This document shows positions 36,438 through 43,666 of a stretch of 64,000 bases of DNA, one piece after another. Both the position numbers and the translations under genes were made by a program. The stretch is from the NCBI RefSeq assembly GCF_041380235.1, contig NZ_JBGIYY010000013.1, positions 62,001 through 126,000 of the forward strand. The letters run 5' to 3'. Numbering within the stretch: position 1 is the first letter of the stretch; each line of letters opens with the position of its first letter. This DNA is from Glaciecola sp041380235. Its GTDB lineage: Bacteria; Pseudomonadota; Gammaproteobacteria; Enterobacterales; Alteromonadaceae. The notes beneath the pieces were generated by a model. It had not been told where the DNA came from. It saw nothing but the letters and a program-made list of their open reading frames with translations, and made no database searches.

Positions 36438-37766
36438 ATGCAAATTAAACACTCATTGATGAAACTGCAGTCGAAACAAACGATGCTCGGGATAGCATTG
36501 GCGACATCTTTATTGATAACTGGCTGTATGTCGACCACCCCGTCACTAGGCGGTAGCAGTGGCAATACCGTTACAGGCGGTGCTGCTGGCGCCAATACCG
36601 AAAACGCAAATAATTCTTTAGAGCAATGCGATACTCCTTTAGGCACCTTAGCGCTGTTTGAAGACCGCTCTTTACCATGGTGGGGAGACTACCGTAATCG
36701 CTACCCAAATTTAGGCAGCACCGAGCCGGTTATTCGTACCATGATTCAACAATCCAATTGTTTTGTGGTGGTCGAGCGCGGTGCCGCCATGAATGCTATG
36801 AACAGAGAGCGCGAACTTATGCAGTCGGGGCAGTTGCGTTCCGGCAGTAATATTGGCGGCGGCCAAATGGTCACCGCAGATTACACCGTAAGTCCTTCCA
36901 TACAGTTTTCAGCGAAGGGAACCGGCGGTTTAAAAGGTGTTGCAGGGGGTTTATTTGGCAGCATCGGCTCAGTTATTGGCGGCGGCTTAAGTAAAAACGA
37001 GGCCGCAACCACCTTACTCTTAATTGACAACCGCTCTGGTGTTCAGGTGTCGAGTGCCGTAGGTAGCGCCGGCAATTACGACTTTGATATATTTGGTGGA
37101 TTCTTTGCCGGGATCGCTGGCGGCGCAAAAGGGTTTTCGAACTCCCCCGAAGGTAAAATTATAACAGCAGCATTTGCGGATTCTTACAACCAAATGGTGA
37201 TGGCGCTTCGCAACTATAAACCACAACAAGTACAAGGTGGCCTCGGCATGGGCGGTCAACTTACCGTGGATGGCCAGCGACAAGCCACCGAGGGCGCAAG
37301 CATTGTTGCTGCCCCACAAAATAGACCAACGGTGGTTGTCGAGACCAGAAATACTAGCAGCATTACCACAAACAGCGATTTTAAAGGGCGAATTAACGCT
37401 TATGACGAACGCGCGATGCAAAAATACTATGACCATTTAAAAAATGCTGCAGAAACACTATCTGGCTTTGCCGAGATAGGCAGCATGGACGCCACTGGCC
37501 CAGGCGGTATGGATTATAAAACTGCTATGCGAAGCGCTGTTAATATTTTCAGTAATCAAATCGAAAGCGCCTCGATTGAACTAGAAGCATGGCCATCAAA
37601 CGCGAAAGCTGAAGGCTGGCGCGTGCTCGGCAGCCGCATAGAGCGTTATACAGAGATGTTTTATAAAAGTCGTGACGCAGCAGTAGAGGCAGGTAAATTA
37701 ACGCCCGAGATATCATCAATGTTAGAGGGTATCACGCTATTGAGTAAGGCTGATTTTGTAAATTAA
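36438..37766 (+). CDS. CsgG-like outer-membrane lipoprotein
   Basis: 442 residues with a type II signal peptide and lipobox LLITGC (Cys about 30). A Ser/Gly/Thr-rich linker precedes a CsgG-fold domain (about 65-265): PLGTLALFEDRS, VIRTMIQQSNCFVVVERGAAMNAMNRERE, ADYTVSPSIQFSAK and TTLLLIDNRSGVQVSSAVG. The glycine-rich segment GGLKGVAGGLFGSIGSVIGGG sits where CsgG has its membrane-spanning hairpins. A C-terminal helical part of about 100 residues is extra. No curli subunit genes are nearby, so it is not a standard csg locus. AAGGGA precedes the ATG by 8 nt. Confidence 0.82.
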   Translation: MQIKHSLMKLQSKQTMLGIALATSLLITGCMSTTPSLGGSSGNTVTGGAAGANTENANNSLEQCDTPLGTLALFEDRSLPWWGDYRNRYPNLGSTEPVIRTMIQQSNCFVVVERGAAMNAMNRERELMQSGQLRSGSNIGGGQMVTADYTVSPSIQFSAKGTGGLKGVAGGLFGSIGSVIGGGLSKNEAATTLLLIDNRSGVQVSSAVGSAGNYDFDIFGGFFAGIAGGAKGFSNSPEGKIITAAFADSYNQMVMALRNYKPQQVQGGLGMGGQLTVDGQRQATEGASIVAAPQNRPTVVVETRNTSSITTNSDFKGRINAYDERAMQKYYDHLKNAAETLSGFAEIGSMDATGPGGMDYKTAMRSAVNIFSNQIESASIELEAWPSNAKAEGWRVLGSRIERYTEMFYKSRDAAVEAGKLTPEISSMLEGITLLSKADFVN

Positions 37767-38183
37767 AGCGTTACGATGTGCTGAAAGGGCGATGGACTGT
37801 GTTAATGAATCTAATTTAAGCTTGGTTATTGTCGCTGACAGACAGTCTTTGCTATGACAAATAGCAGTACCTGACAGGTTTTGGATGCAAAAATTATCAA
37901 TTAAGCTTGTGGCCAAATTAGCTTTGAAATATTCGCACTCTAATGACGCTGTCGTTGTGCCAGTTTATCTCTAGATTATTTTTCGCCACTGCAATAGTCA
38001 CATCAATTACATCTCTGCCGGTTTCGCAGTTACGTTGAGAAAAAGGGTTTTTATCTACATTTACGTGCACTGCGAGGCCACTACCTTTTTGTAATTAATT
38101 ACTTACTCACTAAACGAGTATTTGAAAATGGCAGCACTTCAAATTTCGTCCTATCAACACAAGTTTTTGAGCCAGATTTAAAA
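37767..38183. other. 417-base gap with probable gene debris
   Basis: No intact gene. On the minus strand a frame is open from 38094 to 37918 (58 codons and stop) with protein-like composition (for example NVDKNPFSQRNCETGRDVIDV) but no ATG. It lies just downstream of the broken gntR remnant and may be another decayed gene. The remainder shows nothing recognisable. Confidence 0.4.
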
Positions 38184-38412
38184 CTAAATACGCATTTTTT
38201 TATGTAAATAGCCCACTAATATTTCACCGGCTTCACTGATGTGCTGTTTCAATATGGCTTTGGCTTTGCCCAGTTCGAATAGGAATACGACTGACACCAT
38301 ATTTTGCGGCAAGCTGCTCTTGTTTAAGCGGTCTCGCTACGGGCAACTTATTATCACGGATATCTTGTTTTAATTGATGATATAAAGTTTCTGCTGGTTG
38401 TTTATCAGTCAT
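38184..38412 (-). pseudogene. GntR-family regulator gene with internal deletion
   Basis: The first 45 codons from ATG 38412 are a normal GntR helix-turn-helix N-terminus: LYHQLKQDIRDNKLP, then LKQEQLAAKYGVSRIPIR. At the point where EAL should follow, the frame changes. The other frame continues LGKAKAILKQHISEAGEILV and ends GYLHKKMRI-stop, typical of the C-terminal helix of an FCD-type GntR protein. About two thirds of the ligand-binding domain is missing. It lies 3 bases after the stop of the BenE-type transporter gene on the same strand, so it was once the second gene of that operon. Confidence 0.78.
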
Positions 38413-38415
38413 TAG

Positions 38416-39594
38416 TCATGCTCTTGCAATTCGGCTGATAGCGAGTGTGCCAAGCCCAATGGTAATACCCCAAAATGCGGAGGCGATATTAAAAAAGGAC
38501 ACACCCGAGGCTGTTACTAAAAAGGTAATTAAGGCTGCATCTGTATATTTAGCTTGTTCGAAAGTTGATTGTAAACTTGCACTAATTATACCTAACAAGG
38601 CTAAGCCAGCTAACGCGGAAATCATGGAGGCCGGAAAAGCCGCAAACAAACTTACAACCGTCGCTCCACAAATACCGACCAAAATGTTAAACACACCAGC
38701 GAACACTCCGGCAATATAACGTTTTTCGGCTTCAGGATGGGCTTCTTCGCTGGCACATATAGCAGCGGTAATTGCCGCCAAATTTAAGGTAAAGGCACCA
38801 AAAGGAGCGAACAATACGTTTAATCCACCAGTCCAACTTAATATTGGAGATACTGGCGTTTGGTTATGTCCAGTAGTACGTAAAATTGCTATGCCTGGAA
38901 CATTTTGTGACGTCATGGTGACTACAAAGAGAGGTAAACCTACACCAATCAACAAACTTAAATTGAGCTCTGGCCATGTCCAAATAGGTGTAGAAAGCGA
39001 CCATCTAACTTGTTGAAGGTTGATTAAGTCAAAACCATAGGCACATACAAAACCGACTATTAGTACGGTAACAATTGCATAACGAGGTAACCATCGTTTG
39101 GCAAATAGAAACGCCACTAACATTAAACCCACTATTAGTGGGTCACTTTGTAGCAATGTAAAAATACTCAAGCCAAACTGCACTAAAATGCCAGCCAACA
39201 TAGCAGAGGCTAAAGGCAGTGGGATACGTTTGGTTAAAGCGTCGAACCAACCAGACAAGCCGGTTAACAAGGTCAACACCCCAACAAACACAAAGATACC
39301 TATGGCTTCGCCAATACTATTACCTGTGAGTGTAGTGGCTAACAATGCCGCCCCCGGAGTCGACCACGCTATGATGATAGGGCGTCTATAATAAAGAGAT
39401 AAACCTAAACAGCCCAAGCCCATACTCATACCCAAGGCCCAAATCCAAGAATCAATCATGTCTTGGCTAGCACCCACTGCAATTGCCGCTTGATACACAA
39501 TTACCCATGCACTGGCGTAACCAACTAGTACAGCGATAAAACCAGCACTGAGGGCTGAGAAGCTAATATCTGAAATAAACGTGCCTAATTTCAT
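38416..39594 (-). CDS. BenE-family (benzoate/H+ symporter-like) transporter
   Basis: About 392 residues from ATG 39594; the frame runs 13 codons further upstream into the promoter region. It has 11-12 hydrophobic segments and BenE-type features: GFIAVLVGYASAWVIVYQAA, AWSTPGAALLAT, SQNVPGIAILR and GAFTLNLAAITAAIC. It probably imports an aromatic acid or a purine-like compound with protons. No aromatic degradation genes are adjacent, so benzoate is only the family label. Its former regulator downstream is a GntR pseudogene, while a GntR-like operator remains in its promoter. Confidence 0.85.
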   Translation of the reverse strand: MKLGTFISDISFSALSAGFIAVLVGYASAWVIVYQAAIAVGASQDMIDSWIWALGMSMGLGCLGLSLYYRRPIIIAWSTPGAALLATTLTGNSIGEAIGIFVFVGVLTLLTGLSGWFDALTKRIPLPLASAMLAGILVQFGLSIFTLLQSDPLIVGLMLVAFLFAKRWLPRYAIVTVLIVGFVCAYGFDLINLQQVRWSLSTPIWTWPELNLSLLIGVGLPLFVVTMTSQNVPGIAILRTTGHNQTPVSPILSWTGGLNVLFAPFGAFTLNLAAITAAICASEEAHPEAEKRYIAGVFAGVFNILVGICGATVVSLFAAFPASMISALAGLALLGIISASLQSTFEQAKYTDAALITFLVTASGVSFFNIASAFWGITIGLGTLAISRIARA

Positions 39595-39613
39595 TTTGTA
39601 TTCAAATTTTAAA

Positions 39614-39623
39614 TTGTATACAA
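39614..39623 (-). promoter_or_regulatory. GntR-like operator before the BenE-type gene
   Basis: TTGTATACAA is a perfect 10-base palindrome in an AT-rich promoter region about 20 bases upstream of the start codon. It matches the ATTGTATACAAT-type sites bound by several FCD-class GntR repressors (from memory). Together with the gntR remnant in the same operon it suggests former autoregulation. Confidence 0.55.
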
Positions 39624-39736
39624 AATATAGCATTAATTTGTCTATTCAAAAATTGTAATCTACTCGAAAAGAAAACTTCATGATTTTGTAACACGTCCTA
39701 ACTAGTGTATGAGCTTCAAACTCAAGGATGCCAACA

Positions 39737-41560
39737 ATGAAAGCAAGAAAACAATTTATTAAGGCAATATTAGCTACTGCTATTATTACGACTTTATCTG
39801 CGTGTAGTCTCGACGGTGAAGACGGCGCTACCGGTCCTGCCGGTGCGCCTGGCGCGTCTGGTAGTACTGGAGCCGACGGAGTACCTGGCGCTAATGCCCC
39901 TACTACTCTTAATGCTACTTTGATCGGTCGTGCAGTTTTGAATAGCTCTGATCCAGAGGGCGGTGCCGAAATCGTCGCGTTCCAAGCAAGTAAAGGCTGG
40001 GTATATGCTGTTAATGCGTCGGTTGATCCGGCTGTGGTCGAAATTATTGACATCAATAGTTTGGATGCAGGTGCACTCACGCCAGACGCAGAAGGTATTA
40101 TTACAAACACAAATGTTGATTCAGCGATTACGTTGGACCTTGCGTCCGATGGCATAACAGGTGAAGCGAATAGCTTGGCGTTTGATAACAATAACGACGT
40201 ATTGGCCGTTGCTGTAGCTACCGAAACTGGCACCCGTGGTGTTGTTGCTTTTTACGACGTAACAGGCGCTGCTCCAGTATTTATAAAAACAGTAGAAGTT
40301 GGTTTTTTACCTGATAATGTGGTGTTTACTCACCAAGGCGGAAAAGCAATCGTTGCCAATGAAGGTGAGCCTGCAGGTGATTACAGTGTTGATCCTGAAG
40401 GTTCTATTTCAATCATAACACTTACCAATGGCGTTCCCGCTGATGATGACATTGAATTAACGTTTGAAGGCTTTAACGGCTTGAAAGCAGAGCTTGAAGC
40501 GCAAGGTGCAGTTTTTGCAAACCCCGATGGTCGAACAATTAATGGCAATCTGTATACCGCGTCTGTTGCTAAAGATTTAGAGCCAGAATACGTGGCTATA
40601 TCGGAAGACGACACTCTGGCTTTTGTGGCCATTCAAGAAAATAACGCATTAGCAATTGTCGATTTAACCACAAATACACTGAGCAATGTGATTGGCTTAG
40701 GCTTCAAAGATTGGGGAAGCTTACTGCTTGATCCATCAGACAGAGATGGTGGCGTAAACTTTAAAAACTACCCAGGGCTTTTTGGTATGTATCAGCCTGA
40801 CACTATCGACAGCTATAGCTGGAATGGCGCTAACTTCATTGTGACTGCAAATGAAGGTGATGGCAGAGAGTACTTCTTTGACACAGCAGATGAAGCAGCC
40901 TGCGCTGCAGCTGGTGGTTTAGACTTTGATGAAGACGATGGCTGTTTAGCATTTATCGATGAAATACGCGTTGAAGATCTTACACTAGACGCAAATTTTG
41001 ATTATGTTAATAACGACGATAACGATATTGGTCGTCTATTAGTAACGACCTTTAAAGGCGCTACTGACGACAGTACAGATGGCTCAGGAACCTATGCAGA
41101 GCTGTATACCTATGGCGGGCGTTCTTTCACCATTTGGGATACTAACGGATTAGTCGTATATGATTCTGGCGATGATTTTGAACGCATTACCGCTTCAATT
41201 TTTGGTCCACTATTTAATAATAACAACGACGAAAATGAAGGCGACACTCGTTCAGATGCAAAAGGACCAGAGCCTGAAGCACTTGCACTAGGTAAAATTA
41301 ACGGTCGCAATTACGCATTTGTTGGTCTTGAGCGTATGGGCGGCGTAATGGCTTACGACATTACCAACCCATATAACGTGCAATTTGTTAGCTACTTCGC
41401 TAACCGCGGGGTTGCAGAAGGTGCAGATATAACGGGTGATTTGGCGCCAGAAGGTATGTCATTTGTTAGCGCTGAGGACAGCCCAACAGGAGAGCCGTTG
41501 TTAATTATTGGTAACGAAATCTCAGGCAGCGTTCAAATTTATCAAGTTACTCCGGAATAA
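39737..41560 (+). CDS. Secreted choice-of-anchor I family lipoprotein with collagen-like N-terminus
   Basis: About 607 residues. It has a type II signal peptide with lipobox LSAC, then a collagen-like Gly-X-Y stretch of about nine triplets (for example GATGPAGAPGASGSTGADG). A long acidic beta-propeller-like body follows, with the choice-of-anchor I hallmarks: IVANEGEP, NEGDGREY, GPEPEALALG, NYAFVGLERMGGVMAYDI and DLAPEGMSFV. Relatives are often annotated as alkaline phosphatase-like or metal-binding surface proteins; the enzymatic role is not established. ATG at 39737 is chosen because AAGGA is 8 nt upstream; the ATG at 39728 touches that site. Confidence 0.88.
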   Translation: MKARKQFIKAILATAIITTLSACSLDGEDGATGPAGAPGASGSTGADGVPGANAPTTLNATLIGRAVLNSSDPEGGAEIVAFQASKGWVYAVNASVDPAVVEIIDINSLDAGALTPDAEGIITNTNVDSAITLDLASDGITGEANSLAFDNNNDVLAVAVATETGTRGVVAFYDVTGAAPVFIKTVEVGFLPDNVVFTHQGGKAIVANEGEPAGDYSVDPEGSISIITLTNGVPADDDIELTFEGFNGLKAELEAQGAVFANPDGRTINGNLYTASVAKDLEPEYVAISEDDTLAFVAIQENNALAIVDLTTNTLSNVIGLGFKDWGSLLLDPSDRDGGVNFKNYPGLFGMYQPDTIDSYSWNGANFIVTANEGDGREYFFDTADEAACAAAGGLDFDEDDGCLAFIDEIRVEDLTLDANFDYVNNDDNDIGRLLVTTFKGATDDSTDGSGTYAELYTYGGRSFTIWDTNGLVVYDSGDDFERITASIFGPLFNNNNDENEGDTRSDAKGPEPEALALGKINGRNYAFVGLERMGGVMAYDITNPYNVQFVSYFANRGVAEGADITGDLAPEGMSFVSAEDSPTGEPLLIIGNEISGSVQIYQVTPE

Positions 41561-41575
41561 ATCCAAATTCATACT

Positions 41576-41606
41576 AAAAAAAAGGCGCAAAGTGCGCCTT
41601 TTTTGT
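41576..41606. terminator. Bidirectional terminator
   Basis: AAAGGCGCA (41581-41589) pairs with TGCGCCTTT (41593-41601). T-runs follow on both strands (six on plus, nine on minus). It ends the choice-of-anchor I gene and the sheath operon, which converge here. Confidence 0.92.
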
Positions 41607-41638
41607 TATTTCATTGGCATGATTTGCCCAAGCGGCAA

Positions 41639-43201
41639 TTAATTTTGCATGTGTTGTTGGAACGTAATCTCTATAAATTCAGCGGGTCGCGCAATAGCCA
41701 CTAAGACCCTAATTCTTAATATGCCTTCAAGTATGTCAACGTTTGTCATGGTATTGCCTAAACCCACGCTGACACTAAAGGCATCTTCTGGCGTTGAGCC
41801 TGCCAAGCCACCTTGCTTCCAAACACCGGTTAGGAAGTGCCTGATCATACTTGCGATTGTTACCCAGGTATTTTCCGTGTTCGGCTCAAAAACGTATGCT
41901 TTTGTTGCTAATTTGATAGATTCCTCAAGCATAATCATAGTTCGGCGCACATTTATATAGCGCCAATCAAGGCTGTTACCGTCAAGCGTTCTAGCACCCC
42001 ACACAAGTGTGCCTTGACCAGTAAAAACTCTTATAGCGTTAATAGATTTACCTTCTGAGCCTAGGTTAAGGTCTTCTTGCTGGTCATGAGAAACATTAAC
42101 TGTTGGAGAAACAACGCTCAAAAGACTCACGTTTGCAGGTGCAGCCCAAACACCACGAGAATTATCAACCATGGTGTACACACCTGCCATAGCGGCGGCG
42201 GGAGGTAACAAGTTAAGTTGTTGTTGAATGCCTTTTACTATCTCTGGATAGACCTTGCTTATTAAGGTTAACATTTCATGAACTTGTTCTTTTTGCTCTG
42301 TGGGTTGCTCAAGCTTCAGGCTAGAAATGACTACAAGCTGTGACTGCTGTTTGACCAACCTAGCTGCCTTACCCGGACGGCTAAGTTCTTGTTCTGATAA
42401 ACCAATGAGATCAGCAAACTCGAGCTCTAATTCTTTAATTAATATGCCTTCTAAAGCATCGAGGTTTGCCACATTTACAAAACTCACATCACTCGATTGC
42501 ACAAGTGACGTATTCAACCAAGGATAATAAGCAGCAGAATAATTTAGGTAGTGATTCCCTAATTTTGAACGGAAATTGGCAATGCAATCTCCTGAGGGGT
42601 CTTGCCGCGCTTTAAAACCTCCCCAAACATCAAGAATTGACATTCGATTACGCATTTTGCCCCCGCAGTGAGCGACTGATGCGTGCTGAACATCAATACA
42701 CTCGTCTTCACTAAGCAAAACGGCTTCAGGGACAATAACGAGTGTCGGCTCTTGCTCTTTTGATAAAAGGTCGATACCGGCTTTTAATTTTGCGGGCTCA
42801 ATACTGTCTTCGTAATTGCCAACAGAGACTATGTAACAAGCTCCCCCACCATTTTGAAAGAACAGTAACATGCTGTAATAAAGCAAGTATTTTGTATTAG
42901 CCTGTTTTAGTGAGTACGTTTTATCAGCGTGTGTGAAAGTCGTTTGAGGAATGGAATCTGCCGGGTTTGTTGCAACGCTATCTATAATGTTAAATAAGGG
43001 CTGTGGCGCAACACCATAGTAAGTATGAAAGTCTGACATTGACGTGATTCGCCAAGGCTTATTGAGAAGGGTTTCGCTTCCCTTGTCTGCTCTTTGTGTA
43101 TAGCCGATAAAGGCAGGGACCGCGGTTGCAACTTCTACAACAGAGTTAGGAAAAGCATTTTTTTCAACTATATATACGCCTGGAGTTTTCAGTTTACTCA
43201 C
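41639..43201 (-). CDS. Contractile injection system tail sheath protein (orphan)
   Basis: 520-residue cytoplasmic protein. The N-terminus (KTPGVYIVEKNAFPNSVVEV, then ATAVPAFIGYT) and C-terminus (ALRxxYINVRR-like YINVRRTMIMLEESI, ENTWVTIASMIRHFL, LRIRVLVAIARPAEFIEITF) are those of sheath proteins of phage-tail-like extracellular contractile systems (Afp/PVC/MAC type, COG3497). Both terminal arms that link neighbouring sheath subunits are present, so it looks intact. The GTG start has AGAGGA 7 nt upstream. No tube, baseplate, spike, ATPase or cap gene is found anywhere in the window. It lies 21 bases after the CBS gene, which follows gcvP by 12 bases, so all may share a transcript. Confidence 0.9.
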   Translation of the reverse strand: MSKLKTPGVYIVEKNAFPNSVVEVATAVPAFIGYTQRADKGSETLLNKPWRITSMSDFHTYYGVAPQPLFNIIDSVATNPADSIPQTTFTHADKTYSLKQANTKYLLYYSMLLFFQNGGGACYIVSVGNYEDSIEPAKLKAGIDLLSKEQEPTLVIVPEAVLLSEDECIDVQHASVAHCGGKMRNRMSILDVWGGFKARQDPSGDCIANFRSKLGNHYLNYSAAYYPWLNTSLVQSSDVSFVNVANLDALEGILIKELELEFADLIGLSEQELSRPGKAARLVKQQSQLVVISSLKLEQPTEQKEQVHEMLTLISKVYPEIVKGIQQQLNLLPPAAAMAGVYTMVDNSRGVWAAPANVSLLSVVSPTVNVSHDQQEDLNLGSEGKSINAIRVFTGQGTLVWGARTLDGNSLDWRYINVRRTMIMLEESIKLATKAYVFEPNTENTWVTIASMIRHFLTGVWKQGGLAGSTPEDAFSVSVGLGNTMTNVDILEGILRIRVLVAIARPAEFIEITFQQHMQN

Positions 43202-43222
43202 GTGTAATCCTCTAGCTTTACG

Positions 43223-43654
43223 TTAACCCGTCTTATTTATTTTTTTATTATGATTTTCTTCCATTACTCTTAAAATATCTCGCCAACTGACTATGCCAAC
43301 TGGCTCAAATTTGTCATTTACGATGGGAATACACGAAATTTTATGGCGGTTAAAAATGCTAATTGCGTCGTATACGTTCGCTTTGGGTCCGAGGGTAATA
43401 GGTTTACGCGTCATAATTTGATGGGTTTTACGATTTAAGGTCATCCGGTCTTGCGGTTTTTCGCTCGGCGTCCCTATAAACGGACTGATTGACTTTAATA
43501 AATCCCGATCGGAAACGACTCCGTAAAGCTTTCCCTCATCAACTACTAATAAATGATGGAATTTGACGTTCTCAAATATTTCTTTGAGCATTTTTAATGA
43601 ATCATCAAACTCGACCGTAACAATCGGTTTGCTCATGATTTTTTCAATGATCAT
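43223..43654 (-). CDS. CBS-domain pair protein
   Basis: 143 residues made of two CBS domains: about 1-60 (IMSKPIVTVEFDDSL, HHLLVVDEGKLYGVVSDRDLL) and about 78-138 (IMTRKPITLGPKANVYDAI, ISCIPIVNDKFEPVGIVSWRDIL). Such pairs bind adenine nucleotides or similar ligands and regulate partner proteins; no catalytic domain is attached. The ATG has GAGG 6 nt upstream. It sits between gcvP and the sheath gene with gaps of 12 and 21 bases, so it is probably co-expressed with them. Its partner is not known. Confidence 0.9.
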   Translation of the reverse strand: MIIEKIMSKPIVTVEFDDSLKMLKEIFENVKFHHLLVVDEGKLYGVVSDRDLLKSISPFIGTPSEKPQDRMTLNRKTHQIMTRKPITLGPKANVYDAISIFNRHKISCIPIVNDKFEPVGIVSWRDILRVMEENHNKKINKTG

Positions 43655-43666
43655 TGCTGCCTCACA

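Noticed and set aside
36438..37766. Curli biogenesis locus
   Set aside because: CsgA, CsgB, CsgE and CsgF are absent; only the CsgG fold is seen.
41639..43201. Prophage or phage-tail remnant
   Set aside because: No integrase, capsid, tail tube or lysis genes flank the sheath, and both neighbours are host genes with host-like spacing.
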